DNA from: Pseudonocardia bannensis
GTDB taxonomy: Bacteria > Actinomycetota > Actinomycetes > Mycobacteriales > Pseudonocardiaceae
Length of the DNA: 32,198 bases
Assembly: GCF_012911875.1 (NCBI RefSeq)
Contig: NZ_JAAXKZ010000063.1
Coordinates: 1 to 32,198, forward strand
Reading direction: 5' to 3'
Under the pieces are notes generated by a model. The model was not told where the DNA came from. It searched no databases and worked only from the letters and a program-made list of their open reading frames with translations. Shown here piece after piece: positions 8,111-16,097 of the stretch. The stretch's first letter is position 1, and each line of letters opens with the position of its first letter. The translations under genes were made by a program, and so were the position numbers.

Positions 8111-9772
8111 ATGGCGGCGTACACCGAGACCGACGTCCTGGTGATCGGGGCGGGTGCGAGCGGCGGCGCGATGAGCAAGCGGCTCAGCGACGGGGGGCTC
8201 AAGGTCGTCTGCCTCGAGCAGGGCGACTGGATCCACGCGATGGACCACCCGCACACCTACGACGGCTGGGAGATCGAGCGCCGGCGGAGCTGGTCGTTCG
8301 AGCCGAACGTCCGCCAGCTCCCCGAGGACTACCCGACCACCGGGAACACCACGCCCTACATCTACACCGGAGTGGGCGGCTCCACCCTGCACTACGCCGG
8401 GGCCTGGCCGCGGTTCAAGCCGGTCGACTTCCGCAAGGGCACCGAGCACGGCGTCGAGGGCACGATCGACTGGCCCATCAGCTACGAGGAGCTCGAGCCT
8501 TTCTACGCGATCAACGACGCCGAGATCGGCGTCGCGCGGCGGACCGGTGACCCGGGCAACCCGGCGCGCCCCGAGGGCTGGGGGCCGGCGAGCCGCGGGG
8601 GCAAGGTCGGGCACAAGATGGGGTCGGGCTTCGACAAGCTCGGCTGGCACTGGTGGCCCGCCGACAACGCGATCCTCACCCGGGCCAAGGACGCCCGGCT
8701 GGCCTGCAACGACTGTGGTTTCTGCCTGGCCGGCTGCCCGCGGCACTCCATCGCGTCGACCGACGTGTCGTACTGGCCCAAGGCCCTGCGCAACGGCGTC
8801 GACCTGCGCGTGAACGCCCGGGTCGAGCAGATCAACACGAAGAACGGCCGCGCGACCGGGGCCACCTACATCGACCGGGTCACCGGGCAGCGCCACGAGG
8901 TGCGCGCGGGGATCGTCGTGCTGGCCGCGAACTCCATCGGCACGCCCCGGCTGCTGCTGATGTCCGCCCAGAAGGGACACCCGGACGGGCTGGCCAACTC
9001 AGGCGGCCTCGTCGGCACGCACCTGATGTTCCACAGCTGGTCCTTCGTGGACTTCTGGTTCGACGAGCCGCTGGAGGGCTTCAAGGGCCCGGAGCCCGCC
9101 GTGCTCTACAGCCAGGAGTTCTACGACACCGACCCGTCCCGGGGCTTCGTCAACGGGTTCTCGCTGCAGGTCGGCACCGCCCTGGGCGCCGCCACCAGCG
9201 CGCTCGGGACCAACACCGGCAACATCGCGCCCTGGGGCGCGGGGCACCGCAGGTTCTTCAACGAGCACTTCGGCCGGCACGCACTGATCTACGTGCAGGG
9301 CGAGGACCTGCCGGTCCGCACCAACCGGGTCACGCTCGACCCCGAGGTGAAGGACTCGAGCGGCCTGCCCGCGCCGCACGTGCACTACGACCTGCACGAG
9401 AACGACCGCCGGCTCGTCGCGTGGGGACTCGAGCGCGCCCAGGAGGCCGCGGCGGCTGCCGGCGGCGTCATCGACACCGCCACCACCGGCATCGGCGGCA
9501 TCGACGGGCCGCCGCCCGGCTGGCACATCATGGGCACCTGCCGGATGGGCAACACCCCCGAGGACTCGGTCACCAACAAGTGGAACCAGACCTGGGACGT
9601 GCCCAATCTGTTCATCGCCGACGCGAGCGCGCTCACCACGGGCGCCGCGGTCAACCCGACCAGCACGCTGCAGGCCGTCGCGGTCCGCGCCGCGGAGTAC
9701 ATCAAGCGTCGCCACCGCGACATCGCGTCGCAGACGACGACCCCGAGCAACGCCGACGCCCCCGGTCTGTAG
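8111..9772 (+). CDS. GMC family oxidoreductase with Fe-S-like cysteine cluster
   Basis: A 553-aa FAD flavoprotein of the glucose-methanol-choline family. The N-terminal dinucleotide-binding motif is VLVIGAGASGG (residues 9-19). The C-terminal GMC_oxred_C domain has H472 in WHIMGTCRMG and N515 in AVNPTSTLQ, the usual catalytic His/Asn pair. Residues 199-210 read CNDCGFCLAGCP, a CxxCxxCxxxCP arrangement like ferredoxin cluster ligands. Related FAD-dependent glucose dehydrogenases use a comparable cysteine cluster for a 3Fe-4S centre. Likely role: oxidation of a sugar or sugar acid, with electrons leaving through the cluster; substrate and acceptor are unknown. The small subunit is encoded directly upstream. 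Confidence 0.9.
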   Translation: MAAYTETDVLVIGAGASGGAMSKRLSDGGLKVVCLEQGDWIHAMDHPHTYDGWEIERRRSWSFEPNVRQLPEDYPTTGNTTPYIYTGVGGSTLHYAGAWPRFKPVDFRKGTEHGVEGTIDWPISYEELEPFYAINDAEIGVARRTGDPGNPARPEGWGPASRGGKVGHKMGSGFDKLGWHWWPADNAILTRAKDARLACNDCGFCLAGCPRHSIASTDVSYWPKALRNGVDLRVNARVEQINTKNGRATGATYIDRVTGQRHEVRAGIVVLAANSIGTPRLLLMSAQKGHPDGLANSGGLVGTHLMFHSWSFVDFWFDEPLEGFKGPEPAVLYSQEFYDTDPSRGFVNGFSLQVGTALGAATSALGTNTGNIAPWGAGHRRFFNEHFGRHALIYVQGEDLPVRTNRVTLDPEVKDSSGLPAPHVHYDLHENDRRLVAWGLERAQEAAAAAGGVIDTATTGIGGIDGPPPGWHIMGTCRMGNTPEDSVTNKWNQTWDVPNLFIADASALTTGAAVNPTSTLQAVAVRAAEYIKRRHRDIASQTTTPSNADAPGL

Positions 9773-9802
9773 CGGACTCGGCTTCCCTCCCTTTCCCCTT
9801 CC

Positions 9803-9837
9803 GCCCGTCCGAGGGCGCTCTCCCTCGGACTTCGGGC
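9803..9837 (+). terminator. Intercistronic stem-loop between the two GMC genes
   Basis: GTCCGAGGG (9807-9815) pairs with CCCTCGGAC (9822-9830) around a 6-nt loop. A flanking GCCCG/CGGGC pair extends the stem past a TT bulge. It has no T-tract and lies in the 112-nt gap between the two dehydrogenase modules, where it could attenuate transcription or protect the upstream message. Confidence 0.5.
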
Positions 9838-9884
9838 ACGTCATCGCGCCTCGGCACCGCTGCCGATGCGGAGAGGAGAGCATT

Positions 9885-11555
9885 GTGCGTCACGCCAAGA
9901 AGCCCGATCAGGTCGACGCGATCGTCGTCGGCCTCGGTGCCACCGGGGCCACCGCGGCCAAGGTGCTCAGCGAGGCCGGCCTGAAGGTCGTCGGGTTCGA
10001 CCGCGGCCCGTGGCTGTCGGCGAAGGACCACTACTCCGGCGACGAGCTCAAGTTCGTCAACCGCAACTACCTGTGGCCGGACCCGAACCTGTTCCCCCGG
10101 ACCCTGCGGCACGACGAGACCTCGGCCGCCGAGCGCTTCCCGTTCTCGCCCACCCCGCAGCTGGTCGGTGGCGGCACGAACCACTGGGCCGGCTGGGTAC
10201 CCCGCCCGCGCGAGTCGGACTTCATGGTCCGCAGCCTGCACGGTGACATCGAGGGCGCGAGCCTGGCCGACTGGCCGATCCGCTACGAGCACCTCGAGCC
10301 CTACCTGACCAAGGTCGAGTGGGAATTCGGCATCTCCGGCATCGCCGGCGCCGACAAGTACGAGCCGTTCCGCAGCAAGGCCTACCCGAGCGAGCCGCTG
10401 CGCCCGACGAAGTTCGGCAAGCGCTTCTACGAGGCCTGCAACAAGATGGGGATCAACGGCTTCCCCATTCCGCACGCGATGGTGACGAACAACCACAAGG
10501 GCCGCGACCCGTTCAACACCACCAGCTTCTGGAACCAGTACGGCGACCCGAGCACCGCGCGGTCGAACACGCTGACCACCTTCATCCCCGAGGCGGTCGC
10601 GACCGGCAACTTCGAGCTGCGGTCCGAGTCCTTCGTCCGCGAGATCACCGTCGGCAAGGACGGCCGGGCGACCGGCGTCGTCTACATCGACCCGGACGGC
10701 AACGAGGTCGTCCAGGAGGCGAAGGTCGTCGTCCTCGGCCTCGGGGCGATCGAGTCCGCCCGCCTGATGCTGATGTCGAAGTCCCCGCAGTTCCCCGACG
10801 GCCTGGGCAACTCCAGCGGCATGGTCGGTAAGAACGCGACCTTCCACGAGTACGTCTTCGCGGTCGGCCTGTTCGACCAGGAGATCGACGACCCGCTGCA
10901 CGGCTGGGCCGGCAACTACATCAGCGGTGGCACCTTCGAGTTCTACGAGACCGACGAGAACCGCGGACACATCGGTGGCTGCCTGATCTCGGCCTCGCAG
11001 ACCTGCCACCCGATCAACTGGGTGTTCCCGGGCCGGCCCCAGTGGGGGCAGTCGCTCAAGGATGCCGATCGCAGCTACTTCAACTTCGCGATGAAGATCG
11101 GCGCGATCCTGCACGACATGCCGGTCGAGTCGAACCGCGTCGACCTCGACCCCACGGTCAAGGACGCCTGGGGCCTCCCGGTCGCCCGGATCACGCACAA
11201 GCCGCACGCCAACGACGTCGCCATGAGCAAGTGGCAGGTCGACAAGAACGCCGAGATCCTGCAGGTGGCCGGCGCGCGCAAGACCGTCCCGGTCTATCTC
11301 GACCGGATGACCGGCAACACCTGCCACCAGCACGGAACCGCGCGCATGGGCACCGACCCGTCGAAGACGGTGCTCAACGAGTGGTGCCAGTCCCACGACG
11401 TGGACAACCTCTTCGTCGTCGACGGGTCCTGCTTCCCGACCTCGACCGGCGTCAACCCGACGCTGACCATGATGGCCAACGCCTGGCGCGTGTCGGAGTA
11501 CATCGCGGACGTCTGGTCCAAGGGCCGCGAAGAGCACATCACGCTGGCCGGCTGA
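9885..11555 (+). CDS. GMC family oxidoreductase (gluconate 2-dehydrogenase flavoprotein-like)
   Basis: A 556-aa GMC flavoprotein. The FAD motif is AIVVGLGATGATAAKVLSEAG (about residues 12-32). The C-terminal domain has H481 and H483 in CHQHGTARMG and N524 in TGVNPTLTMM. Unlike the first GMC enzyme it lacks the four-cysteine cluster in the middle of the protein; the corresponding stretch runs through NNHKGRDPFNTTSFWNQYG. It is followed, not preceded, by its small-subunit gene. GTG 9885 has GAGAGGAGAG upstream. Likely role: FAD-dependent oxidation of a sugar or aldonate in the same pathway. There is no export signal, so it is expected in the cytoplasm. Confidence 0.9.
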   Translation: MRHAKKPDQVDAIVVGLGATGATAAKVLSEAGLKVVGFDRGPWLSAKDHYSGDELKFVNRNYLWPDPNLFPRTLRHDETSAAERFPFSPTPQLVGGGTNHWAGWVPRPRESDFMVRSLHGDIEGASLADWPIRYEHLEPYLTKVEWEFGISGIAGADKYEPFRSKAYPSEPLRPTKFGKRFYEACNKMGINGFPIPHAMVTNNHKGRDPFNTTSFWNQYGDPSTARSNTLTTFIPEAVATGNFELRSESFVREITVGKDGRATGVVYIDPDGNEVVQEAKVVVLGLGAIESARLMLMSKSPQFPDGLGNSSGMVGKNATFHEYVFAVGLFDQEIDDPLHGWAGNYISGGTFEFYETDENRGHIGGCLISASQTCHPINWVFPGRPQWGQSLKDADRSYFNFAMKIGAILHDMPVESNRVDLDPTVKDAWGLPVARITHKPHANDVAMSKWQVDKNAEILQVAGARKTVPVYLDRMTGNTCHQHGTARMGTDPSKTVLNEWCQSHDVDNLFVVDGSCFPTSTGVNPTLTMMANAWRVSEYIADVWSKGREEHITLAG

Positions 11556-11593
11556 CCCGACAGCCCCGTCAACCCCTAGGAAAGGAGGACGTC

Positions 11594-12292
11594 GTGACCC
11601 TGAAGGCTGACTGGGAGATCGTCGGTTCCCCGATCGACCCCGACTCCGACGAGCGGTTGTTCTTCACCGACCACGAGTGGGACACGATCGAGGCGGCCGC
11701 CGCCCGCATCATCCCCACCGACCACGACCCGGGCGCCCGCGAGGCACGCGTCGTCGTGTTCATCGACCGCTACCTGTCGGGCATCGACTACATCTTCGCC
11801 GCCGCCGACGGCAGCGGCTTCCTCAAGCTGACCGGCAAGTTCGCCGACGCCTGGCGGGCGCGCATGTTCGACATGCAGCAGACCTACCGCGACGGCATCA
11901 AGGCGCTCGACGCCGTCGCCCGGGACCAGTTCTCGAAGGCCTTCAAGGACCTCGGGGAGTCGGAGCAGGACCTCGTGCTGGAGGCCTTCTCCGGCGCGCC
12001 GAAGCCCGGTCCGGTCACCCTCGGCTCGAGCCTCGCGGTCGGGACGTTCCTGCAGGGCACGTTCGACCAGGGCCTGCCGTTCTTCGAGGCGCTGTGCCTG
12101 CACACCCGCCAGGGCTTCTACTGCGACCCGGTCTACGGCGGGAACAAGGACCAGATCGGCTGGAAGATCATCGGTTTCCCCGGGCCGAAGTCGCTCAAGG
12201 ACACCATGGACGGCACGTACAGCACGACCGAGTACTTCGTCGAGGAGTACGACTGGAACGAGCTCGTCCCGCACCTCGGCAAGGCCGGCTGA
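11594..12292 (+). CDS. Gluconate 2-dehydrogenase subunit 3 family protein
   Basis: A 232-aa small subunit of the gluconate 2-dehydrogenase subunit 3 family. The N-terminal LFFTDHEWDTIEAAAARIIPTD and the C-terminal HTRQGFYCDPVYGGNKDQIGW followed by IGFPGP are family hallmarks. In studied enzymes this subunit stabilises the GMC catalytic subunit and often carries a TAT signal; none is present here (MTLKADWEIVGSP...), so the complex probably stays inside the cell. GTG 11594 lies 5 nt after AAAGGAGG. The stop overlaps the next gene's ATG by one base (TGATG), which implies translational coupling to the dehydratase. Confidence 0.88.
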   Translation: MTLKADWEIVGSPIDPDSDERLFFTDHEWDTIEAAAARIIPTDHDPGAREARVVVFIDRYLSGIDYIFAAADGSGFLKLTGKFADAWRARMFDMQQTYRDGIKALDAVARDQFSKAFKDLGESEQDLVLEAFSGAPKPGPVTLGSSLAVGTFLQGTFDQGLPFFEALCLHTRQGFYCDPVYGGNKDQIGWKIIGFPGPKSLKDTMDGTYSTTEYFVEEYDWNELVPHLGKAG

Positions 12293-13476
12293 TGAAGATC
12301 ACCGCCGTCGAGGCGACACCCCTCGGCTCTCCGCTCGACGAACCGCTGCGGTGGGGCGCGATGGTGGTCGGGACGAAGGGCGGCATCGTCGTCCGCGTCA
12401 CCACCGACGAGGGGCTCGTCGGGATCGGCGAGGCGGGGTTCTCCTCGGAGTACTTCTCGACCGTCGGGCCGATCATCAACCACCAGCTCGCTCCGATGCT
12501 CATCGGGCGCGACCCCCGCGACATCGGCGCGATCTGGCAGCAGATGCTGGAGTCGACCCACATGTGGGGCCGCCGCGGCATCGAGACGTATGCGATCAGC
12601 GGCGTCGACATCGCGCTGTGGGACCTGCTCGGAAAGATCAGCGGCCAGCCCGTCTACCGGCTGCTGGGCGCCTCCAAGCCGAAGGTGCGGGCCTACTTCG
12701 CGCCGTCGCTCAAGCCCGTGGACCAGATCGTCGACGAGGCCAAGCTGGCCGTCGGCGACGGCTTCACCGCGATGAAGCTGCGCGTCACCGCTGACATCGA
12801 CGGCGCGGTGGAGCTGGTCGGCTCGGTGCGCGACGCCGTCGGCACCGGGATCGACATCGCGGTCGACGCCAACATGTCCTACGACCGGCGCGGCGCGCTG
12901 CAGCTCGCCCGCGAGCTCGAGGCCTTCGGGGTGGCCTGGCTGGAGGAGCCGATCCTCTCCCGCAGCCTGACCCAGTACGTCGACGACCACACGTGGCTGG
13001 CCGACCGGGTGTCGATCAAGCTCTCCGGCGGGGAGTCCCTGCTGACCCGGTTCGAGTTCATCGACCTGGTGACCCGGCGGACGTTCGACATCCTCCAGCC
13101 CGACGCCACGAGCGTCGGCGGGATCTCCGAGGCGAAGCGGGTGGCCGACCTGGCCAGCACGTGGAACCTCAGCTGCGTGCCGCACATCGCGTGCTCCTCG
13201 GGGACCGGCATCGCGCTGGCCGCCGGCCTGCACATGATCCTGGCCTGCGAGAACACCCCGCTGATCGAGGTCGACGCCTACGGCGGTCCGGGCTGGGACG
13301 GGATGCTGGTCAACCCGCTCGTGGTCTCCGACGGGTACCTGGCGGCGCTGGACGCGCCCGGGCTGGGCGTCGAGCTCGCCGCGGGCGCCGACGAGCGGTT
13401 CGCCGTGTCCGCGGACGCCGCACGACCCACCGGTGGTGCGCTCCCCCCGGGCGCCCGGAGAGATTCGGCGCGGTGA
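12292..13476 (+). CDS. Mandelate racemase/muconate lactonizing family acid-sugar dehydratase
   Basis: A 394-aa enolase-superfamily enzyme. Metal ligands are D192 (VDANMSYD), E218 (WLEEP) and E248 (SGGES). The acid/base dyad typical of the mandelate-racemase subgroup is D271 (LQPDAT) with H298 (VPHIA), and E326 corresponds to the electrophilic Glu. The usual KxK motif on the opposite face is KLR (K162, R164), so one base is altered. Most such enzymes beside an SMP-30 lactonase, KDG kinase and KDPG aldolase are aldonate dehydratases giving 2-keto-3-deoxy acids; galactonate, gluconate or a related acid would fit. The start overlaps the upstream stop and the end overlaps the next start (GTGA). 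Confidence 0.9.
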   Translation: MKITAVEATPLGSPLDEPLRWGAMVVGTKGGIVVRVTTDEGLVGIGEAGFSSEYFSTVGPIINHQLAPMLIGRDPRDIGAIWQQMLESTHMWGRRGIETYAISGVDIALWDLLGKISGQPVYRLLGASKPKVRAYFAPSLKPVDQIVDEAKLAVGDGFTAMKLRVTADIDGAVELVGSVRDAVGTGIDIAVDANMSYDRRGALQLARELEAFGVAWLEEPILSRSLTQYVDDHTWLADRVSIKLSGGESLLTRFEFIDLVTRRTFDILQPDATSVGGISEAKRVADLASTWNLSCVPHIACSSGTGIALAAGLHMILACENTPLIEVDAYGGPGWDGMLVNPLVVSDGYLAALDAPGLGVELAAGADERFAVSADAARPTGGALPPGARRDSAR

Positions 13477-14363
13477 CCGGCACCAGGTCCGCCCTCGAGG
13501 TCCGGGACCCCCGGCTGCACGACGTCGTGGCCGACGAGCCGCTGCGCCGTGTGGTCACGGGGTTCCGGTTCCTCGAGGGCCCGGTGTGGCACCCGGGCGA
13601 GCGGTCGCTGGTGTTCAGCGACATCCCCGCCGCCCGGATGTCGGTGTTGTCGGCCGACGGCGAGGTCAGGGTCTTCCGCGACCCCAGCCATATGGCGAAC
13701 GGGAACGCCTACGACCGGCAGGGCCGGCTGCTCACGTGCGAGCACGCGACCAGCAGGCTGGTCCGGCGGGAGGCGGACGGCTCGCTGGTCACCCTCGCGG
13801 ACCGCTACCAGGGCAGGGAGCTGAACAGCCCCAACGACGTGGTCGTGGCCCGCGACGGGACGATCTTCTTCACCGATCCCGGCTACGGTCGCGCCGTGCC
13901 CTACGGGGTGCCGCGTGAGCGGGAGCTGCCCTTCTGCGGGGTCTACCGGCTCGGCGGCCGCGGCCTGGAGCTGCTGACCGACGACGTCGAGGGGCCCAAC
14001 GGGTTGTGCCTGTCGCTCGACGAGCGTTACCTGTTCGTCGCCGACACCGAGCGGATGCACATCCGCCGGTTCGAGCTCACCGCCGGCGGCGTGACCGGCG
14101 GCGAGGTCTGGGCGCGGACCACGGGCGCCGGCCCCGGTGAGCCCGACGGCCTCAAGATCGACAGCGCCGGAAACCTGTTCGGCTGCGGGCCGGGCGGGAT
14201 CCACGTGTTCGACCCCGCGGGGCAGCCGCTCGGCGTCATCGGGGTCCCGGAGACCACCGCCAACTTCACCTGGGGCGACGACGACATGTGCTCGCTCTAC
14301 GTCTGTGCCAGCACGACGCTCTACCGGTTCCGGACCCGGGTTCCCGGCATCCGGGCGTTCTGA
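13473..14363 (+). CDS. SMP-30/gluconolactonase family lactonase
   Basis: A 296-aa six-bladed beta-propeller of the SMP-30/gluconolaconase/LRE family. Metal-binding residues expected for the family are present: E35 in FLEGPVW, N121 in SPNDVV, N176 in GPNGL and D225 in EPDGLK. It probably hydrolyses the sugar lactone produced by a GMC dehydrogenase to the free aldonate that the adjacent dehydratase uses. GTG 13473 overlaps the upstream stop by 4 nt (GTGA), so translation is coupled. There is no signal peptide, which agrees with a cytoplasmic pathway. Confidence 0.9.
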   Translation: MTGTRSALEVRDPRLHDVVADEPLRRVVTGFRFLEGPVWHPGERSLVFSDIPAARMSVLSADGEVRVFRDPSHMANGNAYDRQGRLLTCEHATSRLVRREADGSLVTLADRYQGRELNSPNDVVVARDGTIFFTDPGYGRAVPYGVPRERELPFCGVYRLGGRGLELLTDDVEGPNGLCLSLDERYLFVADTERMHIRRFELTAGGVTGGEVWARTTGAGPGEPDGLKIDSAGNLFGCGPGGIHVFDPAGQPLGVIGVPETTANFTWGDDDMCSLYVCASTTLYRFRTRVPGIRAF

Positions 14364-14376
14364 GGAGGAACCAGCC

Positions 14377-15000
14377 ATGACCCTGTCCGCGGCTCAGGAG
14401 CGGATCGCCGATCGCATCCGCACCGCACGGATCGTCCCGGTCCTCCGGGCGCCCGACGCCGACGCCGGCCGGGTCATCGCGCTGCGGCTGATCGCGGCGG
14501 GCCTGGACGTCCTCGAACTCACCGCGACGATCCCCGGCTGGCCGGACCTCGTCACGGCGGTGAAGGCCGAGGCGCCGGACGCCGTGGTCGGGCTGGGCAC
14601 GGTGCGCACCGCGGCCGATGCGGAGGCCGCGCTGGCGCACGGCGCGGACTTCCTGGTGAGCCCGCATCCGGTTCCGGCGGCGCGGGCGATCACCGCCGCG
14701 GCGGACGTGCCCTTCGTCGAAGGCGGGATCACCCCGGCCGAGATCGGGGCCGCCGCCGATCGCGGTATCGCGAAGATGTTCCCCGCCCACCTCGGCGGAC
14801 CGCAGTACCTCAAGTCGGTGCTGTCGATCCTGCCCGGGGCCCGGATCATCCCCACCGGGGGCATCGCCGTCCGCGACGTCGCCGCATGGCTCGACGCCGG
14901 CGCCTTCGCGGTGGGCGTGGGCAGTGACGTGTACGCCGCCGACGACCCGGAGGCGAAGGTGGCAGAGCTGCGCGACCTCATCGGAGCGGGGCGGTCATGA
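14377..15000 (+). CDS. eda: Bifunctional 4-hydroxy-2-oxoglutarate / KDPG aldolase
   Basis: A 207-aa class I aldolase of the KDPG/KHG family. The Schiff-base lysine is K133 in KMFPAHLGGPQYLK, the general acid/base E47 lies in LDVLELTAT, and the phosphate-binding glycine loops IIPTGGI and VGVGSDVY are present. It cleaves 2-keto-3-deoxy-6-phosphogluconate (or the galactonate epimer) to pyruvate and glyceraldehyde-3-phosphate. TGAGGAGG gives a strong ribosome binding site before ATG 14377. The stop overlaps the kinase start (ATGA). The kinase next door supplies the phosphorylated substrate, hence a semi-phosphorylative pathway. DgoA-type specificity cannot be excluded. Confidence 0.92.
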   Translation: MTLSAAQERIADRIRTARIVPVLRAPDADAGRVIALRLIAAGLDVLELTATIPGWPDLVTAVKAEAPDAVVGLGTVRTAADAEAALAHGADFLVSPHPVPAARAITAAADVPFVEGGITPAEIGAAADRGIAKMFPAHLGGPQYLKSVLSILPGARIIPTGGIAVRDVAAWLDAGAFAVGVGSDVYAADDPEAKVAELRDLIGAGRS

Positions 15001-15944
15001 CCCGGGTGGCCGCCATCGGTGAGTGCATGGTCGAGCTGACCCACCGGGGCGAGGACACACTCGCCCTCGGCTTCGCCGGGGACACCTTCAACACCGCGGT
15101 CTACCTGGCACGCAGCACGCCGGCGCAGGACGTGAGCATCGACTACGTCACCGCGGTGGGCGACGACTGGTACAGCGAGCGGCTGCTGGCAGCCGTCGCC
15201 GCGGAGGGCATCGGCACCGGACTGGTGCAGCGTGTCCCCGGGCACTCGCCCGGCCTGTACCTCGTCCGGACCGACGGCGCGGGGGAGCGCAGCTTCACCT
15301 ACCACCGGTCCGAATCGCCCGCCCGGCGCCTGTTCGACGCCGATTCGCCGGAGCGGATCGACCAGGCGGTCGTCGAGAGCGACGTCGTCTACCTGTCGGC
15401 GATCACGCTGCAGATCCTCTCCGAGCCGGCCCGTGAGCGGCTGTGGGCGGCGCTGGCGGCGGGCCGGGCCCGCGGCGGGCGCGTCGTGTTCGACAGCAAC
15501 TACCGCCCGCGCGGCTGGCCCACCGTGGCCGCCGCCCGGGCGGCGGTGCAGCGCACCCTGCAGCTGACCGACGTGTACCTGCCCACCTTCGAGGATGAGC
15601 AGGCGCTGTTCGGTGACCGGGACGCCCAGGCGTGCGCGATCCGCCTGGCCGCTCTCGGCATCACCGAAGTCGTGATCAAGAACGGGTCGGACGGGTGCCT
15701 GGTGGTCGCCGGCGGCGAGGCGGCGGTGACGGTCCCGGCGCAATCCGGGGTCGCCGTCGTCGACACGACCGCGGCCGGTGACTCCTTCAACGCGGGGTAC
15801 CTGGCCGCGCGGCTGCGGGGCGAGCCGCCGTGGCAGGCGGCCTCGGCGGGGCACCGGCTGGCTGCCATCGTGGTCGGCCGCCCGGGCGCGATCGTCCCCG
15901 ACGAGGTGCTGCCGCGCCGCGAGCTGCTGCTGGGCTCTCCATGA
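14997..15944 (+). CDS. PfkB-family 2-dehydro-3-deoxygluconokinase
   Basis: A 315-aa ribokinase-family sugar kinase. The N-terminal strand VAAIGECMVEL and GDTFNTAVYLARS match 2-keto-3-deoxygluconate kinases (KdgK). The C-terminal PfkB signature DTTAAGDSFNAGYLA contains the catalytic base D262 and the anion hole. Expected reaction: ATP-dependent 6-phosphorylation of the 2-keto-3-deoxy acid made by the dehydratase, feeding the overlapping aldolase gene. It is the last enzyme gene before the regulator's promoter. The exact sugar epimer is undetermined. Confidence 0.9.
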   Translation: MTRVAAIGECMVELTHRGEDTLALGFAGDTFNTAVYLARSTPAQDVSIDYVTAVGDDWYSERLLAAVAAEGIGTGLVQRVPGHSPGLYLVRTDGAGERSFTYHRSESPARRLFDADSPERIDQAVVESDVVYLSAITLQILSEPARERLWAALAAGRARGGRVVFDSNYRPRGWPTVAAARAAVQRTLQLTDVYLPTFEDEQALFGDRDAQACAIRLAALGITEVVIKNGSDGCLVVAGGEAAVTVPAQSGVAVVDTTAAGDSFNAGYLAARLRGEPPWQAASAGHRLAAIVVGRPGAIVPDEVLPRRELLLGSP

Positions 15945-15985
15945 CCACGTCCTGGCGATCCCGGGTGCGTCGGCCCCGCGCCCGC

Positions 15986-16013
15986 TTGACAGCGAGATGC
16001 CTACCATTACTTT
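15986..16013 (+). promoter_or_regulatory. Promoter of the FadR-type regulator
   Basis: TTGACA (15986-15991) and TACTTT (16008-16013) are separated by 16 nt, a good -35/-10 pair, giving a transcription start near 16020 and a leader of about 78 nt. The -10 box ends on the first T of the operator-like element, the same geometry as the operon promoter at 5879-5909. Confidence 0.65.
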
Positions 16014-16038
16014 TCAGACCACCGGACCACTGGTCACC
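16013..16038. promoter_or_regulatory. Putative operator of the FadR-type regulator, copy 2
   Basis: TTCAGACCACCGGACCAC repeats the element at 5909-5926 with two differences. Tandem 8-mers CAGACCAC (16015-16022) and CGGACCAC (16023-16030) are followed by TGGTCACC. The segment GACCACTGGTC (16025-16035) is a perfect inverted repeat around one C, plausible for a dimeric GntR-type protein. Its position overlapping the -10/+1 region suggests autorepression. Confidence 0.6.
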
Positions 16039-16097
16039 CTCGTTGAGCGGTTGTGCGCAGGAACGGGACAGCGGCCGACACGAGAGGAGGGTGCGAG

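Noticed and set aside
7426..12292. C-glycoside 3-oxidation/deglycosylation system
   Set aside because: A GMC sugar oxidase could fit, but no C-glycoside deglycosidase subunits or 3-keto-sugar isomerase/epimerase-type genes are present; the neighbours point to aldonate dehydration.
16053..16097. Upstream GTG start for the GntR-type regulator (MRRNGTAADTRGG)
   Set aside because: It has no ribosome binding site. The AGGAGG at 16085-16090 is ideally placed for ATG 16098, where the FadR-type N-terminus begins.
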